Positions 16,155 through 24,730 are shown, numbered from the stretch's first letter. The stretch: DNA of 64,000 nucleotides from Kribbella voronezhensis (GCF_004365175.1 NZ_SOCE01000001.1:4967403-5031402), one strand, 5' to 3'. Numbers and translations are program-made. The notes: generated by a model from the letters alone, not told the origin.

Positions 16155-16970
16155 TTGACGCATCAGCCAGCGATCTCCAAGGGACTCGACCTGCAGCTGC
16201 TCTCTCCGCCCACCTTCTGGCGATGCGAGCCGAGCTGGTCCTGGGTGTCGCGTCCACTGCCGGACCATCTGCTGTGGTGCGTGCTGGACGGCATCGGCCG
16301 GCTGGAACTCGACAACCGGGTGACCGAGCTGGGCCCTGGAATGTGCGCCGTCTTCAAACCAGGAGATGCCCCGACGGCGAACCACGACCCGCGCAGGCGG
16401 TTGCTGGTGTTCGGTATGCACTTCACGCCCAGGCGGCCCCCGGCGGACGTAGTACCGGAGGCGCGGTGGGCGGAGGTGCGGGATCGGGTGCTGCTTGGTG
16501 CGTTGGCGCGGAGCTCGGATTCGGCGTACAGGCGAGGCGATCGGTTGGGGGAGCGGCAGGCCGAGCTCTGTCTGGAGCAGTTCCTCTGCCTGATCTGGGA
16601 AGCCGCGCACGGTACGCAGGCGAGCAGTGTCGACACAGCGATCGAAGAGGTCGCACAGCTGATCCGGCAGGATCCCGGGCGCGACTGGAGTGTCAGTGAG
16701 ATGGCAACGCGTGCCTCGCTCTCGCGTGCTCAGTTCACTCGCCGATTCGTCGCCCAGAACGGTATGGCGCCGGCGCAGTACCTGATCAACGCAAGGATCG
16801 ACAGAGCGCACCAGTTGCTGACGGAGACGAGCATGACGATCACCCAGATCGCCGCTGCCCTCGGCTACGCAGACGTGCCGTACTTCAGCCGCCAGTACAA
16901 ACAACGCACCGGCCGCCCACCCAGCGCCACCAGACCACGCAGTACAGAATCCCGCGCCGGGAGCAACTAA
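16155..16970 (+). CDS. AraC-family transcriptional regulator
   Basis: A 271-residue protein. The N-terminal cupin-like sensing domain (HLLWCVLDGIGRLELDNRVT, GMCAVFKPGDAPTAN) is followed by two AraC helix-turn-helices, DWSVSEMATRASLSRAQFTR and MTITQIAAALGYADVPYFSR. TTG 16155 is the only plausible start near the beginning of homology-like sequence. It diverges from the PhyH gene and probably activates it. The 3' end overlaps the convergent DUF2293 gene by 4 bp. Confidence 0.92.
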   Translation: MTHQPAISKGLDLQLLSPPTFWRCEPSWSWVSRPLPDHLLWCVLDGIGRLELDNRVTELGPGMCAVFKPGDAPTANHDPRRRLLVFGMHFTPRRPPADVVPEARWAEVRDRVLLGALARSSDSAYRRGDRLGERQAELCLEQFLCLIWEAAHGTQASSVDTAIEEVAQLIRQDPGRDWSVSEMATRASLSRAQFTRRFVAQNGMAPAQYLINARIDRAHQLLTETSMTITQIAAALGYADVPYFSRQYKQRTGRPPSATRPRSTESRAGSN

Positions 16971-17638
16971 CCCGACAGTGGTCGACGCCAGCTCTCCAGT
17001 ACTTCGTCCAGCTGCTCGCGAATCCGGTCCCGTGCCTCGGAGCGCGGCACGCCGGCCATCAGCAGTTCGTCGTACGGCGTGTTCTCGTGGCGGACCGATG
17101 CGGCCACAGCGAGCGTGATCGCGTTCTCCTCCAGAGCACGACCAGCGGCCGATCTCCCCACCCGACCGCTGCTCCGAGTGCCCGCGTGGTTCGCGATCGC
17201 CTGAGCTCGCTCGGCCGGGCAGCCCGGGAAGAGTCGCGAGATCTCAGCGGCCATCCGCTGCTGGAACTCGACATCCTCGACAGCTCGCTTCTCCCGCGCA
17301 CGTTCCCGCTGCCGTTCCCGTACGTCGGAGTCGGCCAAGCACTGCTCCTCGGCCAGCTCCAGCGCGGGCTGCTCGACCAGCACGCCCTGTCGTTCGTACC
17401 GTTTGCGGGCACGACTCCAGCGCACCACAACCGCCGACAGTGTGCTCGCCTTGCGGGCCCGGCGGGTGAGGGCCGTGTTGCCCGACGGGATGAAGACCAG
17501 GTGGTCGAGATCCATGCAGGCCAGGCAGTGCGGCACATCGTTCTCGAGCCGCATCAAGACGGCTTCGGTCGTTTCGCAGTCCGCGCAGGTGAACTGCTTG
17601 AGCGGCTGGATGACCAGCAGGTCCTCGACCTTCGGCAT
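16967..17638 (-). CDS. DUF2293 domain protein
   Basis: A 223-residue protein. The N-terminus has a zinc-finger-like pair of CxxC motifs (FTCADCETT and HCLACMDLDH), followed by a basic, Arg/Glu-rich coil (RERQRERAREKRAVED). The C-terminus is the DUF2293 core (MAAEISRLFPGCPAERAQAI, SSGRVGRSAAGRALEENA, VRHENTPYDELLMAGV). Its function is not known. It follows citrate synthase by 3 bp on the same strand and is probably cotranscribed with it. Confidence 0.85.
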   Translation of the reverse strand: MPKVEDLLVIQPLKQFTCADCETTEAVLMRLENDVPHCLACMDLDHLVFIPSGNTALTRRARKASTLSAVVVRWSRARKRYERQGVLVEQPALELAEEQCLADSDVRERQRERAREKRAVEDVEFQQRMAAEISRLFPGCPAERAQAIANHAGTRSSGRVGRSAAGRALEENAITLAVAASVRHENTPYDELLMAGVPRSEARDRIREQLDEVLESWRRPLSG

Positions 17639-17641
17639 CGG

Positions 17642-18754
17642 TCAGGCCCAGGAGGGGTTCCAGCCCTCAATGTCGGTGGCCGGGCGGGTGTCCGGGCCGG
17701 AGTAGATCGCCGACGGGCGGATCAGCCGGCCGGTGCGCTTCTGCTCCAGCACGTGCGCGCTCCAACCCGCAGTACGGGCGCAGGTGAACATGGAGGTGAA
17801 CATCGGCGGTGGCACCTCGGCGAAGTCGAGCACGATCGCGGCCCAGAACTCGACGTTGGTCTCCAGCACCCGGTCCGGGCGCCGCTCGCGCAGCTCGGCG
17901 AGGGCGGCCTTCTCCAGCGCCTCGGCGACCTCGTAGCGCGGCGCGTCGAGCTCCTGCGCCGTACGCCGAAGTACGCGGGCGCGCGGGTCCTCGGCACGGT
18001 ACACGCGGTGGCCGAAGCCCATCAGCCGCTCACCGCCGTCCAGCAGGCCCTTCACGTACGCACGGGCGTCACCGCTCTTCTCGACGCCCTCGATCATCGT
18101 CAGCACGCGGGCCGGCGCACCGCCGTGCAGCGGGCCGGACATGGCGCCGACAGCACCGGACAGCGCGGCAGCGACGTCGGCACCGGTGGACGCGATCACC
18201 CGAGCCGTGAAGGTGGAGGCGTTCATACCGTGCTCGGCAGCGGACGTCCAGTACGCGTCGACAGCCTTGACGTGCTTGGGATCCGGCTCGCCACGCCAGC
18301 GGATCATGAACCGCTCGGTGATGGTGGTCGCCTTGTCCACCTCGCGCTGCGGAACCATCGGCTGCCCGATGCCGCGCGCGGCCTGGGCGACGTACGACAG
18401 GGCCATCACTGCCGCACGGGACAGGTCGTCGCGCGCCTGGGTGTCGTCGATGTCGTACAGCGGCCGCAGTCCCCAGGCCGGAGCGAGCATCGCCAGCGCG
18501 GACTGGACGTCGACCCGGATGTCACCGGTGTGCACCGGCAGCGGGAACGGCTCAGCGGGCGGCAGCCCCGGGGTGAATGCGCCGTCGACCAGCAGGCCCC
18601 AGACGTTCTCGAACGGCACCCGGCCGACCAGATCCTCGATGTCGACCCCGCGGTAGCGCAGCGCGGAGCCCTCCTTGTCCGGCTCGGCGATCTGGGTGTC
18701 GAAGGCGACGACTCCCTCGAGACCGTGCTGAACCTCGGTTTTCGGATCTGACAT
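17642..18754 (-). CDS. citA: Citrate synthase 2 (CitA type)
   Basis: A 370-residue enzyme condensing acetyl-CoA and oxaloacetate. The fold shows GLEGVVAFDTQIAEPDKEGS at the start, GGAPARV after the catalytic His in SGPLHGG, the second catalytic His in MGFGHRVYRAEDPRARVL, and a C-terminal GRLIRPSAIYSG. The length and motifs match the short actinobacterial citrate synthase 2 (M. tuberculosis CitA) rather than the hexameric GltA. ATG 18754 (MSDPKTE) is chosen, with AGGGAG 10 bp upstream; a start at 18796 is less likely. Confidence 0.93.
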   Translation of the reverse strand: MSDPKTEVQHGLEGVVAFDTQIAEPDKEGSALRYRGVDIEDLVGRVPFENVWGLLVDGAFTPGLPPAEPFPLPVHTGDIRVDVQSALAMLAPAWGLRPLYDIDDTQARDDLSRAAVMALSYVAQAARGIGQPMVPQREVDKATTITERFMIRWRGEPDPKHVKAVDAYWTSAAEHGMNASTFTARVIASTGADVAAALSGAVGAMSGPLHGGAPARVLTMIEGVEKSGDARAYVKGLLDGGERLMGFGHRVYRAEDPRARVLRRTAQELDAPRYEVAEALEKAALAELRERRPDRVLETNVEFWAAIVLDFAEVPPPMFTSMFTCARTAGWSAHVLEQKRTGRLIRPSAIYSGPDTRPATDIEGWNPSWA

Positions 18755-18856
18755 CAGCCGCTGACTCCCTTGTCGATTGAGGCGCCCAGGAAGCATAGTT
18801 CTCCAGCTCGCGGGACGGACAGATCTGTGACCGGTTCGGCGATTACGCTCGCCGCC

Positions 18857-19459
18857 ATGACAACCAAGCCGAACCCGGTACTCGGGCTGCTGATCGGGGC
18901 AGTGCTGGCCTGGGGTAGCGCCACGGCGATCAACTATGCAGGCATCAAGCTGAACGTCTTACGGGCCGCCCGCTTCGACAACAGCCTGTCGGACGGTCTT
19001 CCCTGGATACTGCTCATCCTCGCGGTCTCGGCGGTGGTCGGGCTCGTGCTGTCGATCCGCACGATCAGCGGCGGTGCTCTGGTCGGTGCCGGCGGCTTGC
19101 TGACTGCAGTGGGCGTGGCGGTGTTCACCTTGCCGCTCCGCCAGGCCTTCGACCTGTCCAAGTTGTTCGTGATCCCTGGTACGAATCCAGCGGGTTACGT
19201 CCTGTGGGACGGCTCGGTGATCTTCGTCGGGACGATCCTGCTGGTGCTGGGCGTACGACGCTGGGCGACCGACCTCCGCAGTACGTCGCTGAACGGTCCG
19301 GGTTATCAGCCCGGCCAGCAACTCCCGACGCAGTACCCGGGCCAGCAGTACGGCGGTCAGACGTTCCCCGGGCAACAGAGTCCCGGGCAGCAGAGCCCTG
19401 GGCAGCAGGGCGCTCGCCAGCAGGACTACCCGCCCCGGGGTGGAGCGCAGCCGCGCTGA
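18857..19459 (+). CDS. Four-helix membrane protein with a Pro/Gly/Gln tail
   Basis: A 200-residue protein with four membrane helices (LGLLIGAVLAWGSATAINYA, LPWILLILAVSAVVGLVLS, GALVGAGGLLTAVGVAVFTL, VIFVGTILLVLGV) and a cytoplasmic tail of PGQQ repeats. ATG 18857 has TACGCT at 18844-18849, 7 bp upstream, and no ribosome site, the leaderless pattern. It precedes pdxH by 15 bp on the same strand. The family was not recognised. Confidence 0.82.
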   Translation: MTTKPNPVLGLLIGAVLAWGSATAINYAGIKLNVLRAARFDNSLSDGLPWILLILAVSAVVGLVLSIRTISGGALVGAGGLLTAVGVAVFTLPLRQAFDLSKLFVIPGTNPAGYVLWDGSVIFVGTILLVLGVRRWATDLRSTSLNGPGYQPGQQLPTQYPGQQYGGQTFPGQQSPGQQSPGQQGARQQDYPPRGGAQPR

Positions 19460-19474
19460 TCTAGGCTCGGAGCC

Positions 19475-20116
19475 GTGGACCTTGCAGAGATGCGGCAGAC
19501 GTACGGCCTGGGGGAGTTGCTGGAGAGTCAGGTCGACGCCGACCCGATCGTGCAGTTCGGGCAGTGGCTCGCGCAGGCGACCGAGGCGGGACTGGCGGAA
19601 CCGAACGCGATGGTGGTCGCCACCGCGGACGCGAACGGCCGCCCGTCGGCACGGACCGTCCTGCTGAAAGGCCTGGACGAGCGCGGCTTCGTCTTCTACA
19701 CCAACCAGCAGTCCCGCAAGGCCGATGACCTGGCCGCCAACCCGTACTGCGCTCTGGTGTTCCCCTGGCACGCCATGGAACGCCAGGTTCGGGTAGAGGG
19801 CGTCGCCGAGAAGCTGCCCTCCGAGGAGGTCGAGGCGTACTTCGCCACCCGGCCGCGCGGGTCGCAGCTAGGCGCCTGGGCGTCCCAGCAGAGTCAGCCG
19901 GTAGCGAGCCGCGAAGAGCTGGACGCGCAGTACGCCTCGTACGAACGGCAGTGGCCGGACGGCACCGAGATCTCGGCTCCCTACTTCTGGGGTGGCTACC
20001 GGATCCGGCCCGAAGCCTTCGAGTTCTGGCAGGGCCGCACCGGACGCCTCCACGACCGCCTGGCCTACCGCCGTACCAGCTCCTCCTCCTGGGAACTGCT
20101 CCGACTCCAGCCCTGA
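19475..20116 (+). CDS. pdxH: Pyridoxamine 5'-phosphate oxidase
   Basis: A 213-residue FMN enzyme making pyridoxal 5'-phosphate in vitamin B6 salvage. It shows FMN- and substrate-binding segments MVVATADANGRPSARTVLLK, FVFYTNQQSRKADDLAANP, FPWHAMERQVRVEG, FATRPRGSQLGAWAS and the C-terminal EFWQGRTGRLHDRLAYRR. GTG 19475 lies 7 bp after TAGGCT (19462-19467), so the mRNA is probably leaderless. The last 52 bp overlap the convergent MMPL gene. Confidence 0.96.
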   Translation: MDLAEMRQTYGLGELLESQVDADPIVQFGQWLAQATEAGLAEPNAMVVATADANGRPSARTVLLKGLDERGFVFYTNQQSRKADDLAANPYCALVFPWHAMERQVRVEGVAEKLPSEEVEAYFATRPRGSQLGAWASQQSQPVASREELDAQYASYERQWPDGTEISAPYFWGGYRIRPEAFEFWQGRTGRLHDRLAYRRTSSSSWELLRLQP

Positions 20117-22269
20117 TCGACGGCGGGACCGGTCTCACGGAATCCGTGCCGCTGCCACCAGCGGGCCAGTGGGGCCGGTGCCCACCAGTTGGCCCTACCG
20201 AGTAGGCGCATGGTGGCGGGGACCAGCAGCGCCCGGACTACGGTCGCGTCGAGCAGGATCGCGATCACCAGGCCGACCCCGATCATCTTCACGAACACGA
20301 TTCCCGAGGTGGCGAAGGCGCCCACGACGATGATCAGCAGCAACGCGGCACTGGTGATGATTCCGCCGGTCCGTTGCAGCCCCAGCGCGACCGAGCGCGT
20401 GTTGTCCCCGGTCCGGTCGTACTCCTCCCGGATTCGGCTGAGCAGGAACACCTCGTAGTCCATCGACAGCCCGAACAGTATGGCGAACAGCAGGACAGGA
20501 TTGGTCGCGTCCAGGAAGCCGGCGGGGGTGAAGTCGAGCAGGCCGGCCAGATGGCCCTCCTGGAAGATCCACACCATCGCGCCGAAGGACGCCGAGAGCG
20601 AGAACACGTTCATCAGCAATGCCTTGGCAGGCAGGACAAAGGAGCCGAAGGCAACAAACAACAGGACGAACGTGACGAGCACGATGAACCCGGCCATCCA
20701 GGGCGCGCGCTCACGCAGTACGTGCAGAAGGTCGACCAGTGCCGCGGTGTCTCCACCTACCTCGACAGTCGTTCCAGTGGGCGGTTGCACTGCGCGGACG
20801 GCCTTCACCACGGCGCGAGCCGGCAATTCCTGCGACGTGTAGTGGGTGTGGACCAGGATCGACGCGATTCCGTTCTTGTAGCCGCCGAGTCGAACGTCCT
20901 GGACATCGCGGACCTGACCGAGTTGCCGCAGGTAGGGCGCCAAAGCCTGCTGGACAGTCGTGGCAGGCGGTGGTGTAGCGAACCGAACCGCCACCTGTAC
21001 TTCGGATCCGCCCGCGCCGGCGAAGTCGTTCTGCAAGGTCTCGGTGACCGTGCGGCTGTTCGCGCCGGCTGGTAGGGCCCGGTGGTCGACACCACCCAAT
21101 TGCGCTTGCAGAAAGGGGATTCCGAGCACGAGCAGCAGCGGAACCAGCACTACCACGTAGATCACCGGCCGCCGCATCACGCTGTGCGCGAGCCGGTACC
21201 ACGCGCCGTGCTCGGCCGCACCGAGTCCGCCTCGCCTTGCCAGCCAGGGCACCTTCAACTTGTTCACCCGATCGCCGAGCACCGCCAGCAGAGCGGGCAG
21301 CGCCGTCAGCGCCGCGACCATCGCCACCAGCACGGCCGCGGCGCCGCCGTACGCCATCGAGCGCAGGAACATGACGGGGAACAACACCAGACTGGAGATC
21401 GCCACTCCGACGGTGACACCGGAGAATGCGACCGTCCGGCCGGCCGTACTCATCGTCACGGTCAACGCGGTCTCGACGTCGTTGCCGAGAGCAAGCTGTT
21501 CGCGGAACCTGGTGACGATGAACAACGCGTAGTCGATCGCCAGTCCGAGCCCGATCATCGTGACGATGTTGATCGAGAACACCGAGACATCGGTGAAGGT
21601 GGTGAGCGCCCGCAGTACGACAAAGGCGCCGAGGATCGCCAGACCGCCGACGAACAACGGGAGGCTGGCCGCGACCAGGCCGCCGAAGACGACCACGAGC
21701 AGGATCAGCACGATCGGCAGGGAGATCGTCTCCGCCTGCACGATGTCGTGCTCGGTCTGCGTGTTCACCTCGTCGAACACGGCGACCTCGCCGCCGACCT
21801 TCACGTCGAGTCCGGCCGGCGCCTGCCGGACCTTCTCCGCGATCGTGTGGAACGTGGCCAGCCGCGCCTCCGCATCGGCCCCGGCGAGCGTCAGTACGGC
21901 GTACGTCGAGTGCTGGTCCTTGGAGACGAAGGCCGCGGATCCGGTACTCCAGAAGGTCGTCCTGCCGACCACATCAGCGGATGGCAGCTCCGCGAGGTCC
22001 TGCTCGACGGCGGAACGGAAACCGGGATCTGCCACCGTTTGTGTCGGGCTGCGGTAGAGCACGATCACGTCGGTGCCGGTCCGGCCGATGTTCTGCTCGA
22101 TCGTGCGAACGGCCCGGTACGCCTCGCTGTCAGGGGCGTCGAACCCGCCGTTCGCGAGAGCGCCGAACACTCCCGTGCCCCAGGCGATCGCGGCCACCAC
22201 GAACGCGCCGGTCAGCGCGAGCACCAGCCGACGGTGCCGGTAATTGAATCTGCCGAGGGTCTCGAACAC
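20065..22269 (-). CDS. MMPL-family (RND-like) exporter
   Basis: A 734-residue transporter with the duplicated RND layout: an N-terminal helix (RRLVLALTGAFVVAAIAWGT), a large extracytoplasmic domain (residues about 45-190), five helices including the motif GLGLAIDYALFIVTRFREQL, a second external domain, and a second helix bundle ending with FGLSMDYEVFLLSRIREEYD. The two AIDY/SMDY motifs carry the Asp-Tyr pairs of proton-driven MMPL proteins. It is likely to export a lipid or drug. GTG 22269 has GGAGA 6 bp upstream. It diverges from a tetR gene with a perfect dyad between them, and it lies on the same strand as the 23187-23431 unit. Confidence 0.93.
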   Translation of the reverse strand: MFETLGRFNYRHRRLVLALTGAFVVAAIAWGTGVFGALANGGFDAPDSEAYRAVRTIEQNIGRTGTDVIVLYRSPTQTVADPGFRSAVEQDLAELPSADVVGRTTFWSTGSAAFVSKDQHSTYAVLTLAGADAEARLATFHTIAEKVRQAPAGLDVKVGGEVAVFDEVNTQTEHDIVQAETISLPIVLILLVVVFGGLVAASLPLFVGGLAILGAFVVLRALTTFTDVSVFSINIVTMIGLGLAIDYALFIVTRFREQLALGNDVETALTVTMSTAGRTVAFSGVTVGVAISSLVLFPVMFLRSMAYGGAAAVLVAMVAALTALPALLAVLGDRVNKLKVPWLARRGGLGAAEHGAWYRLAHSVMRRPVIYVVVLVPLLLVLGIPFLQAQLGGVDHRALPAGANSRTVTETLQNDFAGAGGSEVQVAVRFATPPPATTVQQALAPYLRQLGQVRDVQDVRLGGYKNGIASILVHTHYTSQELPARAVVKAVRAVQPPTGTTVEVGGDTAALVDLLHVLRERAPWMAGFIVLVTFVLLFVAFGSFVLPAKALLMNVFSLSASFGAMVWIFQEGHLAGLLDFTPAGFLDATNPVLLFAILFGLSMDYEVFLLSRIREEYDRTGDNTRSVALGLQRTGGIITSAALLLIIVVGAFATSGIVFVKMIGVGLVIAILLDATVVRALLVPATMRLLGRANWWAPAPLARWWQRHGFRETGPAVDQGWSRSSSQEEELVRR

Positions 22270-22314
22270 GGCGCGTCTCCAGAGGTATTTAACACTGGTC
22301 GCTCAAGTGAACAG

Positions 22315-22329
22315 CGTTAACGGTTAACG
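22315..22329. promoter_or_regulatory. Probable TetR operator in the MMPL/tetR divergent promoter
   Basis: CGTTAACGGTTAACG is a perfect 15-bp inverted repeat (7-bp arms around one G), set in an AT-rich stretch (22285-22345) unlike the surrounding DNA. It lies 46 bp from the MMPL start and 82 bp from the tetR start, suitable for joint repression. Confidence 0.7.
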
Positions 22330-22410
22330 GTGTAAACACTAACCTCGTGTCCGGCCCCGCTGTCAAGGAAGTTCGCGATACCGTTCGGGCGACGGAACAG
22401 GAGAGGGACT

Positions 22411-23145
22411 GTGGAGGTATCGAGCCGGCGCGATCGCCAGCGGGCAGCGACCGTGGCGGAGATCAAGGCCGCGGCGCGGAAGCTGCTGGTCGGCGGTGGC
22501 CTGTCCGCGGTCGGCCTCCGTGCGGTCGCCCGCGAGCTCGGGCTCAGCGCGCCCGCGCTCTACCGGTACTTCGGCAGCCACGAAGACCTCATCTCGGCCT
22601 TGATAGCCGACCTGTACGACGAACTGACGGCATACCTGATCCAGCTTCGCGACAGCGACCCCGCGGCGGATCTCGGCGACCAGCTGTTCGGGATCGCCGG
22701 GGGACTGCGGGACTGGGCGCTGGCGCATCCGGCGGAGTTCGGGCTGCTGTTCGGAGCGCCGGTGCCGGATCCGCTCGACCCCGGGCACGAGCTGACCGCG
22801 GGTCATCAGGCGGCGATGCGATTCGGCGCGGTGTTCGTGGAGCTGGTGACGAAGGTCTGGCATCAGCAACCGTTCCCGAGTCCGCCCGAGGAACTGCTCG
22901 GAACCGAGCTGCTCGGCCAACTCGAACAGAAGGCCGAGTTCTTCGACGGGATGCCGCCCGGGGCGGTCTATCTGGCGCTGACCTACTGGACCAGGCTCTA
23001 CGGGCTGATCTGCATGGAGGTCTTCGGCCAGCTGCACTGGGCGCTCGACGACGCAAGCGCGTACTTCGCGGCGCAACTCCGCGAGATCGGCGAGGGACTC
23101 GGCCTCGACTGCCCGCCGGTCGACGACGATTCCGGCAGCGCCTGA
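22411..23145 (+). CDS. TetR-family regulator (WHG-domain type)
   Basis: A 244-residue regulator. The helix-turn-helix spans residues about 12-58 (VAEIKAAARKLLVGGGLSAV, then LRAVARELGLSAPALYRYFG). The ligand domain contains DWALAHPAEFGLLFGAPVPD and AVYLALTYWTRLYGLICMEV, like the TetR_C_13/WHG group common in actinobacteria. GTG 22411 has AGGAGAGGGA upstream. It diverges from the MMPL exporter and is its likely repressor. The convergent minus-strand RNA unit ends 42 bp beyond its stop. Confidence 0.92.
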   Translation: MEVSSRRDRQRAATVAEIKAAARKLLVGGGLSAVGLRAVARELGLSAPALYRYFGSHEDLISALIADLYDELTAYLIQLRDSDPAADLGDQLFGIAGGLRDWALAHPAEFGLLFGAPVPDPLDPGHELTAGHQAAMRFGAVFVELVTKVWHQQPFPSPPEELLGTELLGQLEQKAEFFDGMPPGAVYLALTYWTRLYGLICMEVFGQLHWALDDASAYFAAQLREIGEGLGLDCPPVDDDSGSA

Positions 23146-23186
23146 CGAAGCCGGCGCACGGCGAACCGGGATATCGGCGTTCAGGG

Positions 23187-23396
23187 AAAATAAAAAAGAG
23201 ACCCGTGGACGCTTCCAGAGACACGACCGGGTGGCCGAGCTCGGGGTCAGGCGGACTTTCCTGACTGTCCACGGGTCCGGTGGCTGGCGTTGAACTGGCC
23301 GACCACTTGCCCACTGATTAGTGGTTGGCGGTCAGCCCGCCGCCACCTCACGAGTCCGATTGCAATTCATGCGTTGGACCACCTCCCTTCGCGTGT
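23187..23396 (-). ncRNA. Predicted structured RNA with U-rich terminator and internal mini-ORF
   Basis: Read on the minus strand, a transcript starting near 23396 would pass a mini-ORF (23370-23332) and a small hairpin (CCACT-N4-AGTGG, 23324-23311). It would then fold an 11-bp closing stem, GACCCGTGGAC at 23277-23267 with its partner at 23210-23200. Inside the closing stem are a GTCAGG/CCTGAC hairpin and the palindrome CCGAGCTCGG. The closing stem is followed at once by TCTTTTTTATTTT. The fold plus the U-tract is a strong intrinsic terminator. I match it to no known RNA family. No sense gene lies within 900 bp downstream; tetR is antisense. Confidence 0.6.
23332..23370 (-). CDS. 12-codon mini-ORF (possible leader peptide) upstream of the folded RNA
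   Basis: ATG 23370 encodes MNCNRTREVAAG and a TGA stop. AAGGGAGGT (23389-23381) lies 10 bp upstream, close to a perfect anti-16S match and much better than most ribosome sites in this window. Position and size resemble leader peptides of attenuators. The lone Cys flanked by Asn is noted, but no run of a regulatory amino acid is present. Confidence 0.45.
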   Translation of the reverse strand: MNCNRTREVAAG

Positions 23397-23402
23397 ACCT
23401 GA

Positions 23403-23431
23403 AACCTACGTCGCGACCGCGAGGTGTTCAA
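23403..23431 (-). promoter_or_regulatory. Promoter of the minus-strand RNA unit
   Basis: On the minus strand TTGAAC (23431-23426), a 17-bp spacer and TAGGTT (23408-23403) form a good housekeeping-type promoter. Transcription would start near 23396, 7 nt before the ribosome site at 23389. Confidence 0.6.
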
Positions 23432-23479
23432 GGGAGTTTTCGCCGACGGCTGAACGGCTTCTCGTGGTCTCATGAAGGC

Positions 23480-23773
23480 ATGGTCTTCGAGCTCGGTCTG
23501 CCCGTCATCCTGTTGCTGTTCGGAACCGTCTGGTTCGTGGTGTCGTCGTACCGCCGGGCTGCCATCGCGGAGCAGACCGTGGCCGAGCTCAACGCCGAGA
23601 CGAAGGCGCTGATGCGGGAGGTCCGGACGCTCGAGAAGGCGGTCGCGGCTGCCGAGCAGGGTCTGCGTACGCTCAGCTCGCATCCGTCGGTACCGCGGGA
23701 CGTCGCGGTCACCGCCGACCTGACGCTCGCCGACATCCGGCGACTCACCGAGGGCAAGGAGCTCGACCACTGA
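23480..23773 (+). CDS. Small membrane-anchored coiled-coil protein
   Basis: A 97-residue protein with an N-terminal membrane helix (MVFELGLPVILLLFGTVWFV) and a cytoplasmic coiled coil (ELNAETKALMREVRTLEKAV, residues about 40-70). ATG 23480 is chosen, because upstream sequence in this frame lacks protein-like character. Its stop overlaps the start of the SPFH gene by one base (TGATG), implying coupled translation and a shared job at the membrane. The function is unknown. Confidence 0.8.
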   Translation: MVFELGLPVILLLFGTVWFVVSSYRRAAIAEQTVAELNAETKALMREVRTLEKAVAAAEQGLRTLSSHPSVPRDVAVTADLTLADIRRLTEGKELDH

Positions 23774-24726
23774 TGGCAAAGCTGGGGAACGCGACCGCGG
23801 TCGCCAAGGGCGGCAACGTGAAGATGAAGGTGGTCGGCGGTCTGATCCTCGCGGTGATCGCGCTGATCATCCTGCTGAGCATCTTCAACTTCGCCAGCAC
23901 GGACGCGAACCGGATCGGGCTGCACTACGGCGGCGGCGTGATCGAGGACAAGAAGTTCAAGTCGATCATCCCGCCGGGTTCGACGAACAAGCTGATCGGG
24001 CCCGGCGACAAGCTGTACACCTACCCGATCGACCAACGGTCGTACATCATCGGCGGTGCCGGCGCGGACACCGACGACGCCGACGAGGTCACCGTGGTCA
24101 GCAAGGACAACGTCCGGCTCGGGATCCGGGTGCAGGTCTACTTCACGCTGAACCGGGACGCGAAGGTGCTCCAGCAGTTCCACGAGCGGATCGGGCTGAA
24201 GACCGAGGCCTACACGACCGAAGGCTGGGACAAGATGCTGCAGGCCTACTTCCGGCCGCAGATCGACCGGGCCCTGGCGGCCGTCGGCACCGACTACCTG
24301 TGGAACGAGCTGTACAACAACGAGGCCCGCAAGACGAAGTTCCAGAACGCGGCCGCGACGAAGTTCACCGACATCCTGGCCGCTGCGGTGGGCGACGACT
24401 ACTTCTGCGGACCGTCGTACAACGGCACCAACGCGTGCGGCGAGTTGTCGTTCACGATCCAGAAGCCGACGCCGCTGGACAAGGGCATCATCGACGGGCT
24501 CGAGGCCAAGCAGCGCGCCGAACTCGCCAAGCAGGCGCAGGAGCAGAAGAACCAGCAGATCAACGTCGAACTGCAGTCGGTCAAGCAGCAGGTCGCGTTG
24601 CTCGGGTCACAGGGCTACCTGCTGAAATCCGCGATCGAGTCGGGCAAGATCCAGTTCATGGTGATCCCGCAGAACGGCAACGTGAGCATCCCGGTGCCGA
24701 CCCCGACCGCGACCACGCCGCGCTGA
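23773..24726 (+). CDS. SPFH/band-7 (prohibitin-like) membrane protein
   Basis: A 317-residue protein. One membrane helix near the N-terminus (VGGLILAVIALIILLSIFNF) is followed by an SPFH domain (residues about 55-235) with DEVTVVSKDNVRLGIRVQVY and a helical segment EAKQRAELAKQAQEQKNQQI. The C-terminal tail is Pro/Thr-rich. SPFH proteins form ring-like membrane scaffolds, often with a helical partner, and the preceding coiled-coil protein may be that partner. It is unlike the second SPFH protein in this window (43268-44182), which belongs to a shorter slipin-like type. Confidence 0.87.
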   Translation: MAKLGNATAVAKGGNVKMKVVGGLILAVIALIILLSIFNFASTDANRIGLHYGGGVIEDKKFKSIIPPGSTNKLIGPGDKLYTYPIDQRSYIIGGAGADTDDADEVTVVSKDNVRLGIRVQVYFTLNRDAKVLQQFHERIGLKTEAYTTEGWDKMLQAYFRPQIDRALAAVGTDYLWNELYNNEARKTKFQNAAATKFTDILAAAVGDDYFCGPSYNGTNACGELSFTIQKPTPLDKGIIDGLEAKQRAELAKQAQEQKNQQINVELQSVKQQVALLGSQGYLLKSAIESGKIQFMVIPQNGNVSIPVPTPTATTPR

Positions 24727-24730
24727 GCCG

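Noticed and set aside
23200..23280. tRNA-like appearance of GGTGGCCGAGCTCGG on the plus strand
   Set aside because: No T-loop GTTCRA, no 7-bp acceptor pairing and the anticodon stem is only 4 bp; the minus-strand hairpin with U-tract explains the region better.
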